From Ulva prolifera (lineage: Eukaryota; Chlorophyta; Ulvophyceae; Ulvales; Ulvaceae): a DNA stretch of 64,000 bases. Numbering within the stretch: the stretch's first letter is position 1; each line of letters starts with the position of its first letter. The notes below the pieces were generated by a model. It was given only the letters and a program-made list of their open reading frames with translations, did no database searches and was not told where the DNA came from. The translations under genes were made by a program, and so were the position numbers. Location of the stretch: positions 8,687,172-8,751,171 of the forward strand of contig CM041201.1 in NCBI GenBank assembly GCA_023078555.1, given 5' to 3'. This document shows, in pieces, positions 36,104 through 46,779 of the stretch.

Positions 36104-37624
36104 CTAGCTTATTATGTGAAGCACAGTCATGCCCATCAGCCACTGCCAAGCACCCCGCAGCCTCTGTTGCGGTGAAGCATGTTGGCCGCGCACCTGGTCG
36201 GAGCCCTCATCTTCGTTAGCAGACGCGTCAGGAGCACTCCACGCTCCAGTAAACACTGGTTCGGCTTGTGCATCCAGGACAAACAGCGCATCATCGCCCT
36301 GCTCGGTGTCTGCAGCTGCGGCAGCAGGCGCACTCTCATCGGATTGCAGCACCAGCTGCTGCAAATAAAAAATGTCTTCTTCATCTGGGTACCGCAATAA
36401 AAAGTCACAGAGCTTCCCTGGATGGCATGCATCTTGCCGTTGGCAGGCAGACATTAATCGGGCGGGCTGCTGCAGCCCTGCCATCCATGAGCAGGCAGCA
36501 GCAGAGCAAGGCCGGCCAGATAATGCCATCATCGCCTTCTCTGCCGCTGCTGTGTCCCCCAGGCATGCATGCCTCTGAGCGCACCGCCGCTGCAGCAGCA
36601 CCACTGGCATGTTCAGGAAGGGCGCAGTCCTGAGCTGCGGACAGGCCACAGTGGTATGTACCGCGAGCCATGCGATGCACGGAACAGCTGCCCAGGAGTG
36701 TGAGGGGACACAGCTGTCAATTGCAGCAACTGGATGCTGCAGGAGGAATTGACCGACCTCGGCTGGGTTTGCTTGTAAGCCGCTGGCCAGCTCACGCACA
36801 TGTTGTTGGACATGCGTGAGTGTCTGCCGCAGCTCTGCAGTTGTCAAGCACGTCTCTTGAAGGTGTTGCAGCCGCGCCAGGGTGTGAGCTGCTGCAGCGG
36901 TGAACATCAATGTGGCGATGGGGGAGGGCGGGGGCTGGCATGCATTGTGCAAGATGCAGTGGGCTGGACCGCTTCTGGGCAATCCATGCAGTGGACACAG
37001 TGCTGCAATGGATTGTAGAGCTTCCGACAACTCTGCTAGTCGCCTGGCACCCGCATCCACAATTGGAGCGAAGTACAGAGCCTGTTCGCTGGTCGCAGAA
37101 CTTTTCTTTCGGCCCTGGCGGCTCTGCGTGGTGATAGACAAGCCTGCCATCTGCCGCAGCTCGCTGCTGTAACGTTGGCAGGCATGGACGATGACATGCC
37201 CAACATCTGGCGAGTCTGAGGACGCTATGAGGTGAAGTATGCTTTCGTCGAACGTTGCACCTTCTTGCTGGCTCAGGACACGCTCCAGAAGGGCTGGGTG
37301 TGCTGCGAGGCGTGCTTGCAGGAGGCCTGAACGCTTGTTGCCAGTCCTGGCCGCGGCAACAAAGGCTTGCGCGCTTCCAACAGATATATTTGCATCAGTT
37401 CGTGGTTCTGGAAGAATATCGATCAATTTTTTTCTCAGCAATCGCTTCAGCACTGGCAACTGCGCCTGCGCAGTTGCCTTCGCCTTGCCTTCAGGCAGCT
37501 TCGATATTGATCGAGTCAGCAGCTTCTTTGCATCAAGGAGAGTGAATGCTTTCTTACTGCTGATTAGAACGTCTACGACGCTCTCAACGAAGGCGTCAGC
37601 CGGCAGCTCTTTCGCGTTTGGCAT
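36104..37624 (-). CDS. Uncharacterised Ala/Gln/Leu-rich protein
   Basis: A frame open from about 37687 to the stop at 36104, the longest in the window. The likely start is the ATG encoding MPNAKELPADAF near 37622-37624. Residues 1-80 are basic and helical (LLDAKKLLTRSISKL, LPVLKRLLRKKLIDI). The middle is helical and Ala-rich, and the end is acidic (DEEDIFYLQQLVLQSDESAP, TEQGDDALFVLDAQAEP). No family recognised. The stretch near 36890-36990, which reads HCILHNACQPPPSPIATLMF and ends at a pyrimidine-rich CACCGCTGCAG, looks like an in-frame intron, so the real protein may be shorter. A second such stretch may lie at about 36620-36740. Final residues after ANEDEGSD may also be non-coding. Confidence 0.5.
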   Translation of the reverse strand: MPNAKELPADAFVESVVDVLISSKKAFTLLDAKKLLTRSISKLPEGKAKATAQAQLPVLKRLLRKKLIDILPEPRTDANISVGSAQAFVAAARTGNKRSGLLQARLAAHPALLERVLSQQEGATFDESILHLIASSDSPDVGHVIVHACQRYSSELRQMAGLSITTQSRQGRKKSSATSEQALYFAPIVDAGARRLAELSEALQSIAALCPLHGLPRSGPAHCILHNACQPPPSPIATLMFTAAAAHTLARLQHLQETCLTTAELRQTLTHVQQHVRELASGLQANPAEVGQFLLQHPVAAIDSCVPSHSWAAVPCIAWLAVHTTVACPQLRTAPFLNMPVVLLQRRCAQRHACLGDTAAAEKAMMALSGRPCSAAACSWMAGLQQPARLMSACQRQDACHPGKLCDFLLRYPDEEDIFYLQQLVLQSDESAPAAAAADTEQGDDALFVLDAQAEPVFTGAWSAPDASANEDEGSDQVRGQHASPQQRLRGAWQWLMGMTVLHIIS

Positions 37625-37739
37625 GCTTTCGGCGTCGAATGACTTGGGTAACAGGAACAAGCAGACACAAGCAGCATGCAGCTGCACTATCTGCGCAAAT
37701 ACGGCGAATCACGTGCAAGTTTAGACAATTATTCAAGAC

Positions 37740-38442
37740 CAGCAATATTAGCCAAACGTGGAACAGTTCGCGATCGCTAAGTCTACTGTGCCACCCCTGA
37801 CCCATGTCAACGATTTACGTGTGCTGCAACGCATAATTGAGCTTTCGCACTGGGCTGTGCAACAACTCATGTGAGCAGCCCTCTCTTGCGGTGACTGCAT
37901 GCATGCACGAAACCAAGCGGCACACTGCGGTGTCACTACCTACTCGTCGGTCTTCGAAGCTTTCAGATCATAGCTGAAAGCAGAAGCAGAATTAAACGTG
38001 TGTAGTTCCCACATCGGTGACTCTATGCAACATTCTCCCTGCGAGCTGACTCTGGATGGGCTTTGCAGGAGTGCGCTGGTGTATGCGTGGCAGTTCCCCT
38101 CCCGCCACTCCCTCGCGCTGCGCGCCTGTGCATCGCGATGTCCAATGATGGTCACATGGCCGGACGGAAGACATGCTTCTGCTCGTGTGGTCGTCCAAGC
38201 ACACCGTGTAGGCTGCGTAACAACAGGACTTGTCACAATTACCGCATTCGTCAAGTCGGCACACTGGGTTGCCTTGCTCCAAGGCACGTCCCACTGTAAG
38301 AAAACTCTCCAGTGCGAGTACAAGCGGTCGTGGCAAGCTCTTCGAGCCCCCATTGCGTTTGTCCCCTTGTCAATCAGGCACCCGCTTCATGAGGTGTCGG
38401 TTGGCGTTGATTTCCTGTTGGTCCAAGTTCGTGCCCTAGGCG
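37740..38442. other. Promoter interval between divergent genes
   Basis: About 700 bp separate the 5' ends of the uncharacterised gene and the CDK8 gene, so the promoters of both must lie here. No distinctive motif identified. Confidence 0.5.
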
Positions 38443-40779
38443 ATGTCGCGCAAGGCGGATCTTGGCAGTTCGGCAGCCGTTGTCAGCGGCGTTAAAGGTG
38501 TTCCTCCGGGCTACGAGGTCCTGCGGAGCTGTGGAGAGGGGACGTTTGGACAAGTTTTCCTGTGCAAGTCGGACACTGGGAAGCATGTGGCAATCAAAAC
38601 CATCAAACAAGAAGGCTCTAAGCAGGTATGCATGCTCATGTTGCCTGCAGACAGACGGCAGCAGCAGCTTTGGCTGACAGGATACGTCACTGCAGGAGAC
38701 CGAAGGCGTGCCGCTTGCCACCATTCGAGAAGCATCACTGCTGAAGGAGCTGTGGCATCCGAACATCCTGCACCTCGAGTCTGTTTATGTGAACAACAAC
38801 TCTTCCGACTTTGCGCTTTCTCTGGTTTTCGAGTTTGTGGATCATGATCTGCATGAGATCATGCAGGTGTGGGACCGAGTCGTATGCATCCAGTTGTCAC
38901 CCACAGGACCACATGCCTGTACACACAATGCGTTGATTTGCAGATTCAGAAAAATCAGACTGGGAGGCAGAAGCAGCTTGCTGATGAGTACTTTCCTTCG
39001 GAAATGGTATGCTCCATCATGTGGCAGATTCTGCGTGGGTTGGAATACCTGCACACAAATTGGATCATACACAGGGACATGAAACCCTCGAATATTTTGG
39101 TCACCGGAATGGCGGATTCTCATCCAGGTATGCCAGAGCCCTCTCTTGTTCCCCCTGGCTTGTGTCTGAATGAGCACGACTGCTCACAACTGGTCTTTTC
39201 CAAGGCTGGTGATGCTGCAGGGCAAGTGCGAATAGCAGACTTTGGGCTGGCACGTGTGTACAGAAGCCCCTCAAGGCCTTTGTACGAGAACGGGGTTGTC
39301 GTCACAATCTGGTATCGTGCACCGGAGCTGCTCCTGGGAGCAACACACTATACACCAGCAGTCGACATGTGGGCCGCAGGTTGCATCTTTGGAGAGCTCC
39401 TGACCCTCAAGCCGATGTTTCCCGGCTCTGTGCGCACCCTCAGCTCTGCAACAACTGCCATCAGTACTGATGCCCCTGACCATACAGCCCTGCAGTCAAC
39501 AGTGCTGCTTCTTCGAACAGCCCACTACAATGAGCACTTCTTCCACCGTCATCATTCCACAGTCTCTACACTGTCATGTTTTGCCATGCAGTGCCAATTG
39601 CAGCTGCCCCAATGAGCAATTCGTCGGCGGTGTGACTTACATTCGTGACCATGGCCTCCTCTTTATATGTAAGGTTGCATGACCATGTGCAGGAGGTCCG
39701 AGAGCCCCTGGACGCTTTCCAGCAGAACCAACTGCACCGCATCATGTCCATCATGGGCCACATCAATGAGGATTCATGGCCAGGCATCGCCAACACCGTG
39801 CACTGGAAACGAAACACTCAGGATATCCGGACACCACGGCCAGAGTATCAGGAGCGCCTGGAGCAGCACCTGCTGCAGGCTAATCCCAACTTGAAGACCG
39901 ATCCACGGTTTGCACATGCAGTGGATCTAGCGCAGAAGTGCGATCTCTTCCATTTCTGCTGCATGGGCACATATGAACCTGCACGTTCGCCACACATGCA
40001 GAGTCTGGCGATGTCTATGAAGCCAGCCACAGTTTGGAGGTGCCTGTGTGTCCAGCGTGCCTGCATCAGTCATGGCCACCAGAGCTGTTGATCTGCAAAC
40101 AGACGACAGTGCCCCACCAGCATGTGCATCTTGGTTGTTCGTTACCTCATGGCCAGATGTGTAAGTTCACTTCCTGCTGACAGGTAGCTGCATGTTGCTA
40201 ATTTGCATTTGTCCAAATTTTATGACATGTCGGAACATGTTCCACACGCTCCGCAGCACCGGATATTTTCTTGAATATGTACCGCCGAAACAGGCTTGCT
40301 CATGTTGCACATGGCAGTGCTATCTCGTGGTGTTCTGGTGGGGTTTCACTGCATACAGCAGCGAGCCTGCATATGAATGACTCAGAATACGGCGTGACCA
40401 TTCAGAGTTGTGCAGGCTGCTTCAGTACCACCCCGGCAAGCGCCTCACTGCTCGAGAAGCGCTGAACCATCCATATTTCAAGCATGAGCCACTGCCTGGA
40501 ATGAACTGCTACCCGCAAGGATACAATTTGCGGATGCCCAGCAAGGTCACACGGGAAGGCCAGAAAAAGAAGGTCACAGCAGGGGCATCGAATGCTGCTA
40601 GCGGTGGTGCAGCAGCGGCTTCAGCCAGACTAAGTCAAGGCGCAGCTGCAGCTCGTGCTGCCAATGCCATTGCTGCAGGCAAAGCTAAACCTTCCAACCT
40701 CTCCAAAGCAAGCGCAAGCGTGAAGAAAGTGATAAAGAAGCCTGGTGTGACGAAGAAGGTGAAGCCGAGCAAGGGGTGA
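38443..40779 (+). CDS. Cyclin-dependent kinase of the CDK8/CDKE family, complete
   Basis: Nuclear Ser/Thr kinase that with cyclin C forms the Mediator kinase module regulating RNA polymerase II. Exons: 38443-38625, 38696-38866, 38944-39127, 39221-39429, 39693-39937, 40416-40779; all GT-AG and in phase, 451 residues. GEGTFG at 31-36, Lys52 in [12 protein letters not shown] as helix [12 protein letters not shown] at 161-171, DFG at 186-188, [17 protein letters not shown] activation segment, [15 protein letters not shown]. The linker [15 protein letters not shown], the absence of a phosphorylatable T-loop Thr in the [10 protein letters not shown] context and [16 protein letters not shown] place it in CDK8/CDKE rather than CDK1/2. 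The 100-residue tail is Ala/Ser/Lys-rich and basic, instead of the Gln-rich plant tail. Confidence 0.93.
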
Positions 40780-41118
40780 CCTGCTTTTGGCTGCAGAACG
40801 AGCCAAGGCCGATGATGCACTTGTGTTCGAGGCCCCCGCAGGTGCGAGAGTTTCTAGATGTGTACCACTGATCCCATGCAATCAAGACCAAGATGCACTA
40901 TCTATGAAGGTTGCTGGCAATGATTGTTGCGGCAACGCATGGTGCAGGTCTAATAGGTGCTCTGAAAATCTCAATCGGTGAAGGAACGCTCACTGCATGC
41001 TCTAATGGTGCTCTGTGAAGTAGGATTTTATATTGGTGACGAAGCAACGAGGAGTGAATATCAAGCAGCAGGCATGTTTTTTTTTATGTTGCCATGTGTT
41101 ATGCTCGCATTTGTCGCT

Positions 41119-41123
41119 TGTAA
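41119..41123 (+). other. Putative TGTAA poly(A) signal of the CDK8 gene
   Basis: TGTAA 340 bases past the stop codon on the coding strand. Confidence 0.35.
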
Positions 41124-41384
41124 GGGTGAATGAGGAAATCCGTTCCATGTGCATGTTACCATCCGGATGATTCTCATGTTTTCTACGCAGCTATGGAGAC
41201 GCCTCTTGTGCAGCCCCCGACAGAACAATCTCTTTGCCGCCTGATACCCCAATCACACTACATCGCTTGCATGTCAAGGGTACGACAAAAACCTCTCATT
41301 TATCTGTTCCTACCAACATATGAGATGTCGCTGTGCCTTCATCGGCCGCCAAGACAAGCAAATCCCACATCGGATCTCCATGGC

Positions 41385-43578
41385 TTACACCGCTCGTTTC
41401 TTGACTGCTTCCTGAATTTCCCTCATCGACAGCTGCTTGGTCTCTACCATGAAAAAGACGCAGAATAAGACCGCCACGACGTTGAAAACCACAAACACAC
41501 CGTAAGTCGCTCCCAAGCCAAATGCCTCAGCAGCCATGGGGAACAAAGCGACCACTGCCACATTGCAAGCCCAGTTCACAGCCATCGCCGCGGACGCCAC
41601 GAAGCCTTTGATGCTGGGTGACAGCACCTCAGACATGTACATGAAGGGCACCGGGCCCGCCCCGAGGGCAAAGGACGCAACGAATCCGAGCATCGCCACA
41701 ACAATAACTTGTGCCGCATTGCCCCACCCTGCACAATCACCGCGATCACCAAAGGACGAGGGCTCACCCCTGCAGGCGCGCGGCCGTGACATCAGATCAC
41801 CACAATTGCAACAGAGGCGCTCATACCTGCCAGCGCGAGAGCGGCAAGGGACACCGTGCAGCCAGCATGGCTGATGAGCAAGATGAGGCGGCGCCCGTGC
41901 CGGTCGACCAGGCCAGCTGTGCACATTGTCATGACCACGTTGATCAATCCCACCAGCACCGTGGCCATGATTGGCGACTTCAGCCCCGCCTCCTCCAGGA
42001 TCGGCGCCGAATACAGCATCACCGTGTTGATGCCTGAGAGCTGCTGGAAGATGGCCACAGAGACTGCCAGGAATGCGGAGTAGCGGTACTCTGGAGTCGA
42101 GAGGATCCTGCCGACGCCTATGGAGGGCCGGGAGAGGGCTTCCTGCACATGCCTCCAGCTGCTCAGAGCCGCAACTATGACGGTCAGCCCTGGTAGACAG
42201 CACACTGCTGCCAGGCCTGTGGCGCATGTGACCAGCAGCACGCTTCTGCTGTGAGCTTTGTGTGTACCCAATGCGGCTACAGGTGCGGCTCATATACGGA
42301 CGGGGGGGGATCGTAATGGGGATGGCTGCGCTTGGTGCGGCCTATGGGACTAGCGCCAGCTTTAGAGGTGGTTCAGAGAGACACACTCCCCAGCGGCCAT
42401 GCAACGTGGGATGTGGCCCCCGGTGTGTGCAGGCGGGAACACAGCAGCTGAGGGCGCATGGGAGGATGGGGTGGTCGTACCTCATCAATTGTAGCCAGAA
42501 GCGGCTCCACCTGCTGCACTGCATCGGCATAGGGCAGCTCAGCGCGGATGGAGGAACGTGGGGTGCCCATCAATCTGGCTCGGTTTTGCTGTGCCTGGGT
42601 GGTCCGCCCATTGTGTTCAAGCCATGCTGGACTCTCCACGCTGCGGAGCAGAAACGAGACCTGCATGACTGGGTAGTTAATAGCCAGCGCTGGTAGCTGG
42701 CCCCAATTGCAGCATGTCAAATCTTGACAAGCGCAGCTGGTGGCGAAGCCAGGTCTGTAAACGCTGGTCCAGCTGCATGTGATTGACGCCAGGTCGAGGG
42801 TTCAAGGAAGGCTGCTGTGTGACATGGCTGTTCAGGGCGCAAGGGATGGTGGTCTGTACCTGAATGAGTGATATCAGGGCACCGAGAACATGCACTGCAC
42901 GCCACCAGTGCACTGTGTACGAGGCGACGGAGATTGCAGTGATGCCGTACTCAAATGGCAATCCCAGCAGGTAGGACATCAAGAGGCCCAGGCAGATTGA
43001 CAGCTGGGTTGCGCAGGACAAGGCTCCACGGATGACAGGTGGTGACACCTCCGCGATATAGCGAGGGCAGAGCACTGTGCATGCTCCGCAGCCTGCAAGA
43101 ACGGGGCCTCAGTTGCTGTGATCTGCAGGCAGGACTCGCGACTGCCGCATGATGCCAATGACAAGGTTACATTAGGCGGCCGTGGCAGCCCTAGCAAAGC
43201 GTTGCAAGGTGCAGTGAGAGATAAGCTGTGGCTCGATGGCAGGGAGTGCACACCCAAGCCAGCGATTAGACGACCGATAGACATGATCAACAGGGCTGCC
43301 GGCCCGAATGCAGCCGCTGACAGAGCAGTTCCCACTCCACCCAACGCTGCTGTCATCAGTTGTGCCCGGATCAAGCCGGTGGAGTCTGCTAGTCTACCAG
43401 CGCAGAGTGCCCCCAAGGATGCACTTACAATGAGGAGAACCATCACAAACCCCTCTTGGTATGCCTCAAGCGAGAGATCGTCTGCGAGATATCTCATGCA
43501 TGGATTGAGCACTCCTAAATCGAAGCCGACCTTGAGGCCTCCGAGGGAGGCTGCAGCCAGGGAGACTACCAGTGCCAT
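41385..43578 (-). CDS. MFS sugar transporter, plastid glucose translocator (pGlcT)-like
   Basis: Twelve-helix sugar porter. Blocks 5' to 3': 42979-43578 region (VVSLAAASLGGLKVGFDLGV, first helices and SIGRLIAGLG), about 42860-43090 (YIAEVSPPVIRGALSCATQL), 42485-42700 (SVESPAWLEH), about 41835-42165 (FQQLSGINTVMLYSAPI, VDRHGRRLILL) and 41385-41733 (SFALGAGPVPFMYMSEVLSP, VVETKQLSMREIQEA). QQLSGIN, DRxGRR, GxGPVP and ETK are family motifs, and the overall pattern is closest to plant pGlcT. The start is taken at ATG 43576-43578; an in-frame TAG lies about 20 codons upstream, so no transit peptide is visible. A further 5' exon with a plastid signal cannot be excluded. The loop 2-3 motif GRLADSTGLIRAQ lacks the usual D-R-x-G-R-R/K. 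Confidence 0.88.
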
Positions 43579-44264
43579 TGGGGTCAGCGGGAGCGAAGTG
43601 CGATGAAACAATGCCGGATGCCTCGGCAGCTATCCAACTAGTCACGTTTGACCCATCCTGTGCAAAAATAAATGCTGTGCTGCACCCGAAGGGGCATTCC
43701 AGAGCGAATCTTCCGCTATCCCCGAAGCAAAACAAGAACCTCGCCCTTGATCCGTGCGCACATCTTTTTCCGGCTGCAACATTTCGGACATAGCGTGTCG
43801 CAACGGGGTTCGGTGTCACCGACAGCTCGCGGTGTCACCGACAGCTCGCGCAAGCGGCCAGCTTCTGACAGTCCTGTTCGTGCGTGATCGTGCAACACCG
43901 TCTACCGCATGCATTCAACATGCTCCGGATGTGGACTGAAAAGTTGAACACAGGGAGACCATGAGGACATACAAGAGATCTTTGCTGCCAGGCCGACAAA
44001 TTTCGTGTCCGTGCAGTCGCAAGGCTCACGATCTCGTGGTGAAACACGCCGCGCCTGTGCGCCATTCAGTGCTACACCTTCAGTATGCCAACACGCGCGT
44101 ACATACGCTGGTTAGCCCAGATTTAGCGATTGATATTTGCGTGCATTGATGTCGTCCTAGTGTTGTCCTAGTCACAACTCTATCAGCGACCTGGCCGCTT
44201 GAAACACGCCCTGGACCTTCTAATATACTACCTTGGGCGTCTTTACTACTGGCCAAGCGCCCCA
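43579..44264. other. Intergenic region upstream of the sugar transporter
   Basis: No gene recognised. Contains the 19-bp tandem duplication listed separately. Confidence 0.5.
43812..43849 (+). repeat. Perfect 19-bp tandem duplication
   Basis: ggtgtcaccgacagctcgc occurs twice in direct succession, about 235 bp upstream of the transporter ATG, so it may lie in its promoter or 5' UTR. Confidence 0.9.
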
Positions 44265-46778
44265 TCAGCAAGCCAGCTCGGCGTCTTTGCATAATGTATA
44301 GCCATCCACCGCCTGACAGCGCCGCTTGTGCGGTCCCGGGCCAGTAGCAGATCCTGCGCTGCAGACAAACGCCCTCTTCAGTGCCACTTCACACTTGACC
44401 CTCATCCGCTTCACCCAGCCACCACGCACCTCCTGCGGGCTGTCAGCACTGCACGACCGCTCCTCAACCAGAACTTCCATCACTGGGCACTTCATCTGCA
44501 CAGGCTCCGCCACCGCGGGCAACACGTACGAGGCGCCCCCGCCAACGGCAGGGATCTCAGCAGACGGTGCTGAACTAGTGGTCTCCTGCAGGCACCGCGC
44601 CGCCACATCACAGGCTTCTTCACCGCTTCGTGCGGGAAGCAGCGGAGCTGGCGGCGGCCACGGCAGCAGCATCTGGCTGAAATCGCCACTCGAGCCACTG
44701 ACAAAGGCAAAAGTGCTCCCAGCGCTCACTTCCGCCACCGGCTCGGCCGCTGCCGCTCCATGGCTTGCAGCTTTGGGTGAGACCGTGGGAGAGTCAGCTG
44801 CTACGCCCAGCACATCAGCTGCGCCATCACTGCAGGGCACATGTGCAACTGGGCCGGCCGAATCACGAGGCTGCGGTGCAGGCAGCGCCGCCCCCTCCAC
44901 CCGGAACTGTGGCAGCAGGCGGTGGCGATGGCAGTTGTACTGTGCCGCAAGGTCGTCGATCGACAGCTCTTCCCCCGCAAGTGCACTGGCGTGCAGGCGC
45001 GCGAGCATGCCGTGCGCACGCACGCACAGCATGCGTGCGGCTGGATCGCGGTCGCACAGCCACAGCGCGATGTTGATGTATGCCGCCGGTGCGGCGGTGA
45101 TGCACCCGGCGAATGCGGCGGCGACAGTACCGGTTCGCATCATCTCACGGACATCGGCGGCGGCCCGGTCATGCCACGGCAGCCGTGGGCTTGCGGCAAG
45201 CAGCATCAGCACACCGACCGAGAACGAATCCTGCCGTGGAGCAACTGGGTACTCCCCCTGCTGCCCGGCCGCGAGCGCCTCCGGCGCAATGTGCGTTGCA
45301 ACGTCGGCAGCCGTGCAATCGAAGAAGGGAGCCATCTCGCGATCCGGCCCTGAATGCATGCAGCATAGTTCCGCGTGCACCATGCATGCACACCATGCAC
45401 GAGTGCGCAGCTGGCTGCAGCCGGCTGGGAGCCCAGCTGTTATGGCGGTCCAGCCGGCAGCATGCACACATACGTTGTGGAGCGACGCCGTGCAAAGGGC
45501 GCACCGATGCAGAGCGCTGATGCCCCAAAATCGGCAACTTTGACATCTCCGACGCTAACGTCGTCCAGGGTTTCGAGTTTGCGGGCGAGGAGGACGTTGT
45601 GGGGGGCGAGGTCGCGGTGTGCGATCTCGGCGCGGTTGACGCCGGCGACGCCTCCGGCCACCTGCATGGCGAGGCAGAAGAGCGCAAGGGGGGCCTGCAC
45701 CGGCGGCCGGCCGCATCGCCACGCGTGCTCCAGGTGCGGCTGGAGTGAGCCCCCTGCGGCACTGCGGCTGATCGGCACAATGCGAGCTGTCGAAGCCGTC
45801 TTCCAGCAGCGGGCTCAGTGGGGTGGGGTGAATCAATGCACGGTTAACAGTCCCCTTCACCCAGAAGCCACGTCATGCACAGTCGGGAGCTGGTCCCAGC
45901 ACCCCAGGGAGCAAGCAGTCACGATACAGCAGCGCCAATGCGGTGGCAGGGGTGCGGTGGTGTACAGGGTTTGCACACCCTCGCAGTGCTCGAACAGGAT
46001 GCCGGCGATAAAGGGCCGCGCGCCGGGCTCGGCCGCGTCCTGCAGCACACAGGCCACTGGGCGGACGATGAACCGGGCGAGGTGGGCAAGCAGCGACCCC
46101 TCGGCTGCGCGGGCGTGCGCGGCGCAGCACGCATGGATCTCAAGCGCGTGCTGGACCTCGTGCGCAGACAGGCCCCCCGATGGGTGGGAGTCAGCGACGG
46201 TGGGGCAGGACGTCTTGTAGGCCAGCTTCGTTGTGCATGGCGCCTCGGCCAGGCGGACCTGTAGCAGACGTTGCGGGTGATGGCAGTGCGAATGACACTG
46301 CTGCAGATGCAGTGAGCGCGCAACATGGTAGCACCACTCGTGGTGATGGGGAACCGTGGAGGCGGACCGTGGCAGAAGCTCCTTGGCCAATGACACCGAG
46401 CATCGTCAGCTCGTGCAGGCGCATGGTAGGGATGAATGTCTGGCTCTCGCTGACAATGTCTGCGGCGATGATCTTCGCTCGCTCGGAGGCCACAGACAAG
46501 CCCCATGAAGAGTCGCAGGCTGATATGAAAGACGACGTCCAGGAGGATGCGGTCATGCGCCTCTGTGCAAGCCAGCCCTGCTCATCTGGTCTGGAGGCGA
46601 GGCTACCTGACCGTGCCAGTGTGCATGAGGTGACAGTGCCTGAATCTCCTGAGCTGGCATAACTCATGAGGCCTGCAAACATGCTTATTGTTTTGTGTGC
46701 GCCGCTCGCCGCTGATGCAAATGCCCAGATGGATGTGGTTCGGCTCCCAATCAAGAAGGTACTTAGTTCATCAGCCAT
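44265..46778 (-). CDS. Ser/Thr protein kinase-like protein with long C-terminal extension
   Basis: Blocks 5' to 3': 46370-46778, an N-terminal Ser/Ala-rich region then LGVIGQGASATVRL (glycine loop); about 45985-46260, TKLAYKTSCPT (candidate VAIK Lys), helix C and RFIVRPVACVLQ; 45490-45765, LAMQVAGGVAGVNRAEIAHRDL then PHNVLLA (HRD loop) and VKVADFGAS; 44265-45335, IAPEALAAGQQGEY (APE), DSFSVGVLML (helix F) and a shortened C-lobe. Lys, HRD, DFG and APE are all present, so it could be active. After about residue 450 the last exon is a Pro/Ala/Ser-rich, probably disordered tail ending in a basic patch (VKRMRVKCEVALKRAF). Start at ATG 46776-46778 (MADELSTF); a later ATG (MRLHELTML) is possible. 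Subfamily not identified. Confidence 0.75.
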
Positions 46779-46779
46779 C

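Noticed and set aside
43579-43819. Upstream frame as a transit peptide for the sugar transporter
   Set aside because: It is in a different frame, starts with GTG, and no splice pair joins it to the transporter; the transporter frame has a TAG just upstream.
44326-45543. 405-codon open frame on the plus strand
   Set aside because: It is the antisense of the GC-rich last exon of the kinase gene; low complexity, no family resemblance, while the opposite strand carries APE and helix F motifs.
45375-46220. 281-codon plus-strand frame
   Set aside because: Antisense of the kinase HRD/DFG exons, which are clearly coding on the minus strand.
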